Positions 1 through 7,356 of a stretch of DNA of 30,982 bases are shown piece after piece. Made by a program: the position numbers and the translations under genes. This DNA comes from Neocallimastix lanati (nom. inval.). Taxonomy: Eukaryota > Neocallimastigomycota > Neocallimastigomycetes > Neocallimastigales > Neocallimastigaceae. Under the pieces are notes generated by a model that saw only the letters and a program-made list of their open reading frames with translations, searched no databases and was not told where the DNA came from. The DNA is taken from positions 1 to 30,982 of the forward strand of contig JACVTC010000413.1 in NCBI GenBank assembly GCA_016946835.1, read 5' to 3'. Numbering within the stretch: the stretch's first letter is position 1; every line of letters begins with the position of its first letter.

Positions 1-193
1 ATATTTAATTGTTAATTAATTATTTCATTTTCAGTTGAATAATAATTCATAAATTTAATTTTTATCTCCATAATTATTTACAAATTTATTTTTAAAAATT
101 TTTTTCATAAATACTACATAAAAACAAAAATTATTTTATAACCATTTGATTTTTAGTAGTACAAGATTTATTCTTAATCATAATTATAGGCAA

Positions 194-268
194 GCTCTGT
201 TAGCTCAGTCGGTCTAGAGCGTGGTGCTAATAACGCCAAGGTCGCAGGTTCGACCCCTGCACAGAGCA
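194..268 (+). tRNA. tRNA-Ile (AAT), D-loop variant
   Basis: Cytosolic isoleucine tRNA reading ATT and, after A34-to-inosine editing, ATC. Acceptor stem GCTCTGT/ACAGAGC with discriminator A; anticodon AAT at 229-231 in a seven-base loop; B box GGTTCGACCCC. This copy is 75 nt because of an extra C at 214 in the D loop (GGTCTAG where the other copies read GGTTAG). The D stem GCTC/GAGC still pairs, so it may work, but the variant is unique to the copy nearest the window edge and could be a sequencing error. It lies 16 bp before Lys-CTT on the same strand with no T4 between, so the two are probably transcribed together. CAA lies immediately upstream (191-193). Confidence 0.95.
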
Positions 269-284
269 AACTGAATGTAAAATT

Positions 285-357
285 GCCCGGCTAGCTCAAT
301 CGGTAGAGCGTGAGACTCTTAATCTCAAGGTTGTGGGTTCGACCCCCACGTTGGGCG
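285..357 (+). tRNA. tRNA-Lys (CTT)
   Basis: Lysine tRNA for AAG. Acceptor GCCCGGC/GTTGGGC with G-T wobble, discriminator G; anticodon CTT at 318-320 between stem TGAGA/TCTCA; B box GGTTCGACCCC; 73 nt. Second gene of an Ile-Lys pair. A T6 run at 361-366 is the likely pol III terminator of the pair. An inverted copy of the same pair is at 5878-6032, with the genes identical and the spacer different. Confidence 0.97.
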
Positions 358-1137
358 ATATTTTTTGGTAGTATTCTTTTAATCAAATAGCCTAAGTATA
401 TATAAATATTTTAATTAAACTACTTTTTAATGTATATATATATATATATATTTTAATTAAACTACTTTTAATATATATATATATAATATATATTTTAATT
501 AAAACTACTTTTTAATATATATATATGTTTTAATGATAAATCAATATTTATATATATAATAAATAATAAGTTATGACTAACCACTAGTTTCATAAATTAA
601 ATTTTAAATTTGAATTATATAATATATATATTTTTAATTTTATAAATTACATATATATATAATATTTTTCTTATTATATATATTTATATATATATTAATG
701 AAATATTAAATAAATTGTATATTGTTATTAATTGAAAATATTTAATATGATAACTATAATTTTATAACATTTAAAATTTTAATACAATAGAATTATTTTT
801 AATTTAAAATTAATTTGTCTAACGTTTATTTTGATATTAATATTTATTTTGATATTAAAATTTATTTTGAAATTAAAATTTACTAATATCTTAAAATAGA
901 TATTAATTATTATGAATTAACAAATTTTAAACTTAAAATAAGAAAATATGCTAATTTATTTAAATATATTGTTTAAGTTAACATATTTTCTTATTTTAAG
1001 AAAATATAAAAACAAAAAATAATAAATAATATATATATATATATATATATTTTTATCATAAGAATTTCCAAAAATTATTAAGTAATATAACGAGAAAAAA
1101 AAATTTAAAGCAGGAAAAAACGAAACCAGAAAGCGTA
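358..1137. other. Gene-free AT spacer (Lys-CTT to Lys-TTT)
   Basis: No gene seen. Holds three diverged copies of an attttaattaaa-ctac block separated by TA runs (about 405-530), three copies of a 16-bp tttattttgatattaa-like unit (about 825-880), a perfect 19-bp inverted repeat (932-1000), and a purine-rich leader just before Lys-TTT. Copies at 10586-11365, 19131-19910 and 29359-30138. Confidence 0.9.
932..1000. repeat. Perfect 19-bp inverted repeat, 31-bp loop
   Basis: Arm 932-950 (cttaaaataagaaaatatg) is the exact reverse complement of 982-1000; pairing ends at both sides. Could form a hairpin in RNA or a cruciform. Present in all four units (11160-11228, 19705-19773, 29933-30001). Confidence 0.85.
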
Positions 1138-1210
1138 GCCCTGTTAGCTCAGTTGGTAGAGCGTGCGGCTTTTAACCGCAAGGTCGGGGGTTCGAGCCCC
1201 CCATAGGGCG
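1138..1210 (+). tRNA. tRNA-Lys (TTT)
   Basis: Lysine tRNA for AAA. Acceptor GCCCTGT/ATAGGGC, discriminator G; anticodon TTT at 1171-1173 with stem TGCGG/CCGCA; B box GGTTCGAGCCC. Only 2 bp separate it from Asn-GTT, with no room for a terminator, so the two must share a primary transcript or Asn must start inside this gene. The 5' flank (about 1107-1137) is purine-rich and clearly less AT-rich than the rest of the spacer. Confidence 0.97.
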
Positions 1211-1212
1211 TA

Positions 1213-1286
1213 GCTCTTATGGCGCAATTGGCTAGCGCGTTCGGCTGTTAACCGAGAGGTTGGTGGTTCAAGCCCACCTAGGAGCG
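1213..1286 (+). tRNA. tRNA-Asn (GTT)
   Basis: Asparagine tRNA. Acceptor GCTCTTA/TAGGAGC, discriminator G; anticodon GTT at 1247-1249; B box GGTTCAAGCCC; 74 nt. Second gene of the Lys-Asn pair. Downstream T3-C-T6 (1287-1296) is the likely terminator. Confidence 0.97.
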
Positions 1287-1356
1287 TTTCTTTTTTATTA
1301 TTTTCATGAAATAATATTGGTATTATTAATTTTTTACAATTTAAAGCACTAAATTA

Positions 1357-1362
<6 letters not shown>

Positions 1363-1400
<38 letters not shown>
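1363..1400. repeat. T38 homopolymer
   Basis: Thirty-eight consecutive T. By count it has the same length in all four units: 11591-11628, 20136-20173 and 30364-30401. Confidence 0.95.
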
Positions 1401-1407
<7 letters not shown>

Positions 1408-1522
1408 ATATATTTATCATTGAATTAATAAATAATTTATTATTATTCATTGTATTTTATGAGATAAAAAAGATTTATATAAAAATATAAAAAATATAAA
1501 AAAAATAAAAAATATTAATATT

Positions 1523-1588
1523 AAAAATAAAAATAAAAATAAAAATAAAAATAAAAATAAAAATAAAAATAAAAATAAAAAATAAAAA
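1523..1588. repeat. (AAAAAT)n microsatellite
   Basis: About eleven hexamer copies with one slightly longer unit near the end. Copies at 11751-11816, 20296-20361 and 30524-30589. Confidence 0.9.
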
Positions 1589-1755
1589 TATTGTATTGCT
1601 ATTGACTATATTATTTATTAAAGTAAAATAATTATTAAATGTTGTCTTTTACGTAGTAAATTATTATACCATTATATTAAAATGAATAAAATAATTTATT
1701 TTATATTTTACTAACCTATAATTATTAATTTAAATAAAAAAAATAAGGTTCAAAA

Positions 1756-1828
1756 TGGAGAATCCGGGCGTCGATCCCGGTGCCTCTCGCATGCTAAGCG
1801 AGCGCTCTACCATTTGAGCTAATTCCCC
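1756..1828 (-). tRNA. tRNA-Ala (AGC)
   Basis: Alanine tRNA with A34. Acceptor GGGGAAT/ATTCTCC (G3-T70 present), the G-U pair that alanyl-tRNA synthetase recognises; discriminator A; anticodon complement at 1793-1795. The T loop begins with A54 (ATCGACG) instead of T54, a form known from many eukaryotic cytosolic tRNA-Ala genes. T4 (complement of 1752-1755) and a longer T run (complement of about 1736-1743) follow. A CAA lies 6-8 nt upstream of the 5' end on its strand. Confidence 0.97.
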
Positions 1829-2498
1829 TTCTTTGATAATATTTCTATGTTGTCTATACTTGTGGTACGAAGTAAATTTATAATTTTATTATCATTATTA
1901 TTGTTATTATTATCATTATTATCATTACTATCATTATTATCATTATTATTATTACTATCACTATTATTGTTATTATTGTTATAAATATTATTATAATTGT
2001 TATTAATATTATTATTATTTTTGTTAATATTATTATTACTAGTACTAATATTAATGTTATTATTATTTTTATTATTTAATTTTTGGTATAAGTCGTTTTT
2101 ATCTATTTAATTTTTTATCTAAATAAATTAAAATTGTAATTTTTATAATTTTTATTACTTTTAAGATTGTATTTAATTTTTATAATTTTTATTACTTTTA
2201 ATACTGTATTTATTTTTAATTATATAAAAGAAAAATCTAATATAAAATAAGCAAATAAATAATGTTAATAATTAATACTTAAATTTTACATAATAAATAA
2301 TATATTATATATATTATATATTATATATATTATATATTTTATGTATTTTATGTATTTTATGTATTCTATATATTCTATAATAAATCATATATCTAAAAAT
2401 TGTATTATTAAGTAAATAAATATTATTTTAAATATTATAAACTATTTCTATTTGACATATTCATTAAAGAAACAAAAAAAAAGAAAAAACCTAAAAAG
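1829..2498. other. Gene-free AT spacer (Ala to His)
   Basis: No gene seen. Begins with an interrupted trinucleotide tract of ATT, ATC, GTT and ACT units (about 1883-2085), then a 37-bp tandem duplication (2138-2174 and 2175-2211, nearly identical), then a TATAT and TGTATTTTA run around 2300-2380. Copies at 12057-12726 and 20602-21271; the first part also at 30830-30982. Confidence 0.9.
1883..2085. repeat. Interrupted trinucleotide tract (ATT/ATC/GTT)
   Basis: Keeps a three-base rhythm for about 200 bp, with C or G substitutions in one strand register. The interruptions are the same in all copies, so it is an old tract, not a fresh expansion. Unit 4 is cut inside it by the window end. Confidence 0.85.
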
Positions 2499-2571
2499 TG
2501 CCGTTCCCAGGATTCGAACCTGGGTCGAGTCGGCCACAACGACTTATACTAAACCACTATACGAGAACGGC
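2499..2571 (-). tRNA. tRNA-His (GTG)
   Basis: Histidine tRNA. Acceptor GCCGTTC/GAACGGC, discriminator A; anticodon complement CAC at 2535-2537; anticodon stem AGTCG/CGACT. The extra G-1 needed by eukaryotic tRNA-His is normally added after transcription; here a G also happens to be encoded just upstream (complement of 2572). T5 at the complement of 2493-2497 is the likely terminator. Solitary gene. Confidence 0.97.
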
Positions 2572-2923
2572 CAAAATCACTTTATTTATATAAGTTTGAA
2601 AAGTATAAATTCAATATAGATTAACATTAAATAATGGTAATTATTTTACTAACTTCATATTTATGTATAAAAAATTTCTTGACAATTTGATAATAATTTT
2701 AATTTAATAATTATTAGAAATCTGAATTTTGATAATAAATTTTCATTAAAATATTAAACATTATTAAAATTAATAATAATATTAATCTTTAATTTTTTTT
2801 TAATTTCATATTATTTTTATTATTAATGAATTTAATAAATAAATAAATATATATAGAAGTACTATTAAATGAATAAAAACTGAAAACGCATAAAAATTAA
2901 AAATTTAAAAAATTAAATAAAAA
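2572..2923. other. Gene-free AT spacer (His to Phe)
   Basis: Low-complexity AT with no clear tandem unit; no gene or RNA motif seen. Copies at 12800-13151 and 21345-21696. Confidence 0.85.
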
Positions 2924-2996
2924 TGCGACCTCCGTGGCTTGAACACGGGACCTTTAGATCTTCAGTCTAACGCTCTCCCAGCTGAGCTAAGGTCGC
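2924..2996 (-). tRNA. tRNA-Phe (GAA)
   Basis: Phenylalanine tRNA. Acceptor GCGACCT/AGGTCGC, discriminator A; anticodon complement TTC at 2961-2963, stem TTAGA/TCTAA; T arm around GTGTTCAAGCC, a B box that departs slightly from GGTTCGANNCC. It follows Tyr by 11 bp on the same strand; that spacer has T3 runs but no T4. T5 after the gene (complement of 2919-2923) would end a Tyr-Phe transcript. Confidence 0.97.
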
Positions 2997-3007
2997 TAAA
3001 TTTTAAA

Positions 3008-3092
3008 TCCTTCGAACCGGAGTCGAACCAGTGACATGTTGATTACTATATAATTCTACAGTCAACCGCTCTACCAACTGAGCTATCGAAGG
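3008..3092 (-). tRNA. tRNA-Tyr (GTA) with 12-nt intron
   Basis: Tyrosine tRNA with the eukaryotic/archaeal C1-G72 identity pair (acceptor CCTTCGA/TCGAAGG, discriminator A). Anticodon complement TAC at 3057-3059. Between stem halves GTTGA and TCAAC lie 19 nt instead of 7, giving a 12-nt intron at 3044-3055 after position 37, the canonical nuclear place. It is the only intron seen in the unit. The 5' flank reads ACAAGAT up to the first base, a possible start-site element shared with Glu and Pro. First gene of the Tyr-Phe pair. Confidence 0.97.
3044..3055 (-). other. tRNA-Tyr intron (12 nt, AT-only apart from one G)
   Basis: Follows G37 of the tRNA; removal restores a seven-base anticodon loop and a 73-nt tRNA. 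Copies at 13272-13283 and 21817-21828. Confidence 0.9.
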
Positions 3093-3896
3093 ATCTTGTA
3101 AAATTATGCCAGAGAACCAATATAAAATATACTTATTATATGTTAAACATAAAACTCTAGATTTTTAAAGAATATATTTTAATATATATCATAAAATGGA
3201 TACAATTTAATGGTTTAATAATATCATTAATAAATATTTATATTTTAATTAAAAAATTATAATTAAGTACTTTAATTTATAAATTTATATATTATATTAA
3301 AAAAAAAAAAAAATTTTTAGAAATTTAATTAAAATATTTTTATTAAATTAATTAATAGGTTTATATATAAATATAATATCATGAATTATAAATAGCTATA
3401 AAAATAGATAAATTTTTTATAATTGAAAATATTACTATTTTCTATATTGTATTTTATAAGTATTAATATTATTTATGAATTTTAATTAAAATATTTATTA
3501 TATAATTATATATTGATATACACATTTCTTTATATTGTAATTAAAACTTAAATACATTATTATAATTATTTTATGTCTTTGTTTTTATTATTTTTTTTTA
3601 AAATATTTATTTATATTTTTAATTTTTCGTTATTTATTATTTTTGATTATCATAACTTTTATTATTAATTTAAGAATTTTTAAAATTTCGTCTAATACTT
3701 TAAAAATTGCTTACATATATATTTTATTATAACTAAATAAAAAATAAATAAAATATAAATTATAAATAATATATAACATTTTTATATCTTAATTTATCAT
3801 TATCATTAAATCATTTATTATTTGTATTAATAGAAATAAAAAAATAAAAATAAAAAAAAAAGAACGAAATATTGATACCAAAATTTAGTAAAAAAG
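3093..3896. other. Gene-free AT spacer (Tyr to Leu-AAG)
   Basis: No gene seen. Starts with a slightly GC-richer 25-bp stretch in the 5' flank of Tyr (tatgccagagaacc near 3105), then plain AT sequence with an A15 run near 3299-3313 (A14 in unit 2) and AAAAAT-like runs near 3840-3860. Copies at 13321-14123 and 21866-22669. Confidence 0.85.
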
Positions 3897-3979
3897 TGAA
3901 CAGAGTGGGATTCGAACCCACGCCTACGAATAGATCACGGCCTTAACGTGACGCCTTAGACCAACTCGGCCATCTGTCC
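3897..3979 (-). tRNA. tRNA-Leu (AAG)
   Basis: Leucine tRNA with A34, 83 nt, type II with a long variable arm. Acceptor GGACAGA/TCTGTTC with one G-T pair, discriminator A; anticodon complement CTT at 3942-3944, stem TCACG/CGTGA. T6 after the gene (complement of 3890-3895). Solitary. Confidence 0.97.
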
Positions 3980-4211
3980 AAGTTAATAATTTTTAATTGA
4001 AATTTTCTTTTCTACCAATACTAAATTATCATTATATGATAATAATGTTATCAATGATATATACTATGCTAAAATTATTAACTAAATAATATAAATAGTA
4101 AATAGTGCAATTAATCATAATCAATTTTAATTTTATTGGTAAATAATATATATGTATTTAAATTTTAATATACTTTAATCAAAATATAGAAAAAAAAAAG
4201 ATCAAAAGTAA

Positions 4212-4283
4212 TTCCGCATCGGGGAATCGAACCCCGGCCGCCACGGTGAAAGCGTGGAATCCTAGCCACTGGACCAATGCGGA
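4212..4283 (-). tRNA. tRNA-Glu (TTC)
   Basis: Glutamate tRNA, 72 nt. Acceptor TCCGCAT/ATGCGGA, discriminator A; anticodon complement GAA at 4248-4250, stem CCACG/CGTGG; B box GGTTCGATTCC. The 5' flank on its strand reads ACAAGA up to the first base. A T4 (complement of 4204-4207) and a T10 further down can terminate it. Confidence 0.97.
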
Positions 4284-4450
4284 TCTTGTTATTTTAAACT
4301 TTCATTTCTTGCTTTTTTATTATATCTTTGTAGTACAAAATTTTTCAATAGGTTAGGATTATTAATTTTATTATTAATACTATTAAATTATTAAATTATT
4401 AATATTACTAAATTGTTACATTTTTTCTTAAATTTTATATAATTAAACTT

Positions 4451-4530
4451 TACATTATTTAAATTAATTGTTTAAAGTTATTTATTAATATACATTATTT
4501 AAATTAATTGTTTAAAGTTATTTATTAATA
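4451..4530. repeat. Perfect 40-bp tandem duplication
   Basis: Two adjacent identical 40-bp copies, 4451-4490 and 4491-4530. Also at 14678-14757 and 23224-23303. Confidence 0.9.
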
Positions 4531-5217
4531 TCTTTTCATTTTTTTTCTTATTTAAATTTTTATTTATCTAGTATTATTTTATTAATATTTTTATTTTTTC
4601 TTTTTTTTTTTTATTTTTTAATTTTCTTTTTTCATTTTTGTCTTTATTTAATAAATAATATTTTTCAAGTTAATTGTAATACTTAAAAGTGAATTTGTTC
4701 GATTCAATATAATCTTAGCAAAACTTCTAAATATTATTTATAATATTAATAAACTAATATATATGCATTTCAATGTACTTAATTTAATATTTATTATTAA
4801 TAATAAATAATTATTTTTAATTTTATTTCATTCTTAAATTAGTTTTGAAAATAACAAATATATATATATATATATTACTATTATTTTATAATGAAAAAAA
4901 AAAGAAAAAAAAAAAGTTAAAAAGTTAAATTAATATTAAAATATTATAAATTGTGAAAATTTTATATTTTATTTATTTATTTTATACTTTTAAGTTTAGT
5001 TATTAAATTTTAATTTACCTTATTTTTAATTTAGTTTTAGTTTTTCTGTTTGATTGTTCCATTATCTTCAAAAGTTTTTATAAGCTATTTTAATATTAAA
5101 TATTATATATAAATTAAAATAAAATTAACAGTTATTTATTTATTAAAATTATTTCCAATAAGTTTATTTAATTTCTTAAAATACTAAATTTTAATTTTTA
5201 ATTATTTTTAAACATTT

Positions 5218-5232
5218 ATATTATATATTAAT
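5218..5232 (+). repeat. 15-bp direct repeat, left edge of the length variant
   Basis: atattatatattaat, repeated at 6899-6913. Unit 2 has a single copy (15445-15459) joining the two flanks; unit 3 has both (23991-24005 and 25672-25686). Confidence 0.95.
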
Positions 5233-5407
5233 AAATATATTATTATTTAATTTAATAAATATATAATATATATTTAATTAATATATCTATTCAATTAATA
5301 TATCTATTTAATTGAAGTGATATTGATAATTTTATAAATAATTTATAAATATTTTATATTGTAAATTATTATACAATATAGAAAATTTTGAAAAATTTTG
5401 TCAGATT

Positions 5408-5481
5408 GATTTCGTGGTGTAGTCGGTTATCACGTCTGTCTAACACACAGACGGTCCCCGGTTCGAATCCGGGCGAAATCA
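5408..5481 (+). tRNA. tRNA-Val (AAC), copy a
   Basis: Valine tRNA with A34. Acceptor GATTTCG/CGAAATC, discriminator A; anticodon AAC at 5442-5444, stem TCTGT/ACAGA; B box GGTTCGAATCC. Identical to the Val gene at 7095-7168, with identity reaching only about 2 bp beyond each end. It leads Ser-AGA by 6 bp with no T4 between. It lies in the block missing from the short unit. Confidence 0.97.
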
Positions 5482-5487
5482 TTATTT

Positions 5488-5569
5488 GACAGCATGTCCG
5501 AGTGGTTAAGGAGTGTGACTAGAAATCACATAGGCTCTGCCTGCGCAGGTTCAAGTCCTGCTGCTGTCG
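5488..5569 (+). tRNA. tRNA-Ser (AGA)
   Basis: Serine tRNA with A34, 82 nt with long variable arm. Acceptor GACAGCA/TGCTGTC, discriminator G; anticodon AGA at 5521-5523, stem TGTGA/TCACA; B box GGTTCAAGTCC. The only serine gene in the array, and found only in long units, so it has half the dose of most others. T5 at 5570-5574 terminates. Confidence 0.97.
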
Positions 5570-5877
5570 TTTTTGCTTTATTTTTATTATAAAAATGCAA
5601 TTATACATTAAATTTTATATATTAAAAAACTCAAAAAAAAAAAAAAAAAGTTAATATTAAAATGCAATATGAAATTTTTAGAAATTGTTATTTTTTTTTT
5701 TTTTTTTTTTTAATTTTTTTATTTTTTATTTTATTTTTATTTTTTTTTTTTTGTTTTGTTTTTATTTATTTATTTATTTTTTTTTATTTTCATTTATTTA
5801 TTTGCATTTTTATTTTCTTTTTTATTTTTATTTTATTAAAAACAAAAACTAAAAACAAAAATTAAAATATAAAAAAG
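5570..5877. other. Gene-free AT spacer (Ser to Lys)
   Basis: Contains an A17 run (5633-5649) followed by more than 100 bp that is nearly pure T on this strand. The open frame at 5662-5865 is a by-product of that tract (see rejected). Between convergent gene pairs. Copy at 24343-24650. Confidence 0.9.
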
Positions 5878-5950
5878 CGCCCAACGTGGGGGTCGAACCC
5901 ACAACCTTGAGATTAAGAGTCTCACGCTCTACCGATTGAGCTAGCCGGGC
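5878..5950 (-). tRNA. tRNA-Lys (CTT), inverted copy
   Basis: Exact reverse complement of the Lys-CTT gene at 285-357; similarity stops within a couple of bases of the gene ends. Anticodon complement AAG at 5915-5917. Downstream of Ile on the same strand by 8 bp, with no T4 in the spacer. T6 (complement of 5871-5876) ends the pair. Absent from the short unit. Confidence 0.97.
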
Positions 5951-5958
5951 AAATGAAA

Positions 5959-6032
5959 TGCTCTGTGCAGGGGTCGAACCTGCGACCTTGGCGTTATTAG
6001 CACCACGCTCTAACCGACTGAGCTAACAGAGC
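5959..6032 (-). tRNA. tRNA-Ile (AAT), inverted copy
   Basis: Reverse complement of the normal 74-nt Ile-AAT gene (as at 10423 and 18968), without the extra C of the copy at 194. Anticodon complement ATT at 5996-5998. It leads the inverted Ile-Lys pair. Absent from the short unit. Confidence 0.97.
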
Positions 6033-6095
6033 TATTTTATCTTTATTTTGAAAAATATTTTTGAAATAGGGTATATTATTTAATATATTATATAA

Positions 6096-6206
6096 TATAT
6101 TATTTATTATTATTTATTATTATTTATTATTATTTATTATTATTTATTATTATTTATTATTATTTATTATTATTTATTATTATTTATTATTATTTATTAT
6201 TATTTA

Positions 6207-6254
<48 letters not shown>

Positions 6255-6282
6255 TATTATTATTTATTATTATTTATTATTA
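6096..6282. repeat. Decamer TATTTATTAT microsatellite with ATT core
   Basis: Ten-base period on both sides of a pure ATT run (about 6205-6250). Same length in unit 3 (about 24869-25055). Confidence 0.88.
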
Positions 6283-6601
6283 ATACTTAAATTTATAAAT
6301 TAGAAATATAATATAATACGCATATATTATTGTATTATGTAGTTTATACTATCAAAAAAATATTTAAATAAAATTATAAGTAATTTAAATATTTGTAATA
6401 TTATATTATTCTAATAAATTTAGAAATATTTAATTTTTATTTTATTTTTAGCAAAAAAAAATATATTTTAAGTAATAATATTAAAAAAAATTTTTTTATA
6501 ATATTTTGTAAGTATTAAAACGAATATTTTATTTTAATAAAAAAAAATCAAAAGTAAAGATACTAAAAAAAAAATACTATAAAAGAATTCATTATATATT
6601 A

Positions 6602-6602
6602 A

Positions 6603-6671
<69 letters not shown>

Positions 6672-6682
6672 AATAAATAAAT
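6602..6682. repeat. (AAT)n then (AAAT)n microsatellite
   Basis: About twenty AAT units pass directly into about five AAAT units. Copy at 25375-25455 with the same length. Confidence 0.9.
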
Positions 6683-7016
6683 ATTATTATTAAATTTTAT
6701 TAATCTATATCAAAGCAGTTGATAAATAATTATTAATTAATTAATAATTAATACGAAATATTAGAATTAAAATCTAAACTAGTCAAAGACTATGATTTTA
6801 TAAATTATATTGTAATATTATTATTTAATATTAAATATTGTGATTAATAATTTCATACTAAATTTAAATATAATTTTAGATTATATCAATATTCTAAAAT
6901 ATTATATATTAATGATTGAAATATTTTACTATGGGTAAAATACTTTAATTACTATTGTCTGAAAGCCTAAAAGGATCTAAGGAAAATAAAACAGGAATAT
7001 TAAAATTCTTAAATGC

Positions 7017-7090
7017 GGGCTGTTAGTTCAGTTGGATAGAACGCTTGACTACGGATCAAGAGGTCGCAGGTTCAAGTCCTGCATAGCTCG
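7017..7090 (+). tRNA. tRNA-Arg (ACG)
   Basis: Arginine tRNA with A34. Acceptor GGGCTGT/ATAGCTC with two G-T pairs, discriminator G; anticodon ACG at 7051-7053, stem CTTGA/TCAAG; B box GGTTCAAGTCC. Followed after exactly TTTT (7091-7094) by Val. The 5' flank (6955-6996) is a GC-elevated purine-rich stretch unlike the rest of the spacer. Confidence 0.97.
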
Positions 7091-7094
7091 TTTT

Positions 7095-7168
7095 GATTTC
7101 GTGGTGTAGTCGGTTATCACGTCTGTCTAACACACAGACGGTCCCCGGTTCGAATCCGGGCGAAATCA
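7095..7168 (+). tRNA. tRNA-Val (AAC), copy b
   Basis: Identical to 5408-5481. The gap to Arg is just TTTT, so either four T terminate Arg and Val starts within Arg, or the polymerase reads through. T8 at 7169-7176 is a strong terminator. Present in both long and short units. Confidence 0.97.
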
Positions 7169-7356
7169 TTTTTTTTACATCATTTTCTAGATATAAATTA
7201 AAAATGCTAAAAAAAAGAAAAAATTTAATATTTTTAATTTAATTATTATAGCAAATATTAATTTTTTGTTTCTCAAAATATTTTCGTTTCGTAAAAATAA
7301 AAGAACTAAAATGTACAATACATATAAATATATTTAGCTTTAGCAATAAAAAGAAC

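Larger units (their letters stand above)
1287..1755. other. Gene-free AT spacer (Asn to Ala)
   Basis: No gene seen. Contains the T38 homopolymer and the AAAAAT hexamer run listed separately. It lies between the 3' ends of convergent genes. Copies at 11515-11983, 20060-20528 and 30288-30756. Confidence 0.9.
4284..5407. other. Gene-free AT spacer between divergent Glu and Val
   Basis: Longest spacer of the unit. Holds a perfect 40-bp tandem duplication (4451-4530), A-runs near 4894-4915, the left 15-bp repeat of the unit deletion (5218-5232) and a 16/17-bp aattaatatatctatt duplication near 5276-5312. No gene seen. Copy at 23057-24180; unit 2 has a fused spacer at 14511-15562. Confidence 0.85.
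5233..6913. other. 1681-bp block found only in long units
   Basis: Carries Val-Ser (+) and Lys-Ile (-). Three of its four genes duplicate genes elsewhere in the unit; Ser-AGA is unique to it. Bounded by the 15-bp direct repeat. Copy at 24006-25686; missing from unit 2. Confidence 0.95.
6033..7016. other. Gene-free AT spacer (Ile to Arg), divergent
   Basis: Holds a 10-bp TATTTATTAT repeat (about 6096-6282, with an inner ATT run), an AAT then AAAT microsatellite (6602-6682), the right 15-bp repeat (6899-6913), and the 5' flank of Arg, where GC rises (6955-6996). No gene seen. Copy at 24806-25789. Confidence 0.88.

Noticed and set aside
194-268. First tRNA-Ile as a pseudogene
   Set aside because: One extra base in the D loop leaves all stems, the anticodon and both promoter boxes intact, and D-loop length varies naturally. 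Kept as a gene with a variant.
1883-2085. Possible coding region with three-base periodicity
   Set aside because: The rhythm comes from an interrupted ATT microsatellite. Translated it gives Ile/Val/Thr runs, with no start and stop context suggesting a gene.
4015-4060. Small palindromes such as ttatcat-tat-atgataa
   Set aside because: Seven-base arms are expected by chance in DNA this rich in A and T.
5662-5865. 67-codon open frame (also 24435-24638)
   Set aside because: It is a read-through of a nearly pure T tract, giving mostly Phe, Leu and Ile with no complex sequence. Its presence in two units only reflects the repeat. Not a credible protein.
6096-6282. CRISPR-like regular repeats
   Set aside because: Continuous microsatellite without unique spacers, in a eukaryotic nuclear context.
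5218-6913. The 1681-bp block as a mobile element insertion with 15-bp target duplication
   Set aside because: No terminal inverted repeats or transposase; the 15-bp repeat is pure AT in AT-rich DNA. Deletion between microhomologies is simpler, though an insertion cannot be fully excluded.
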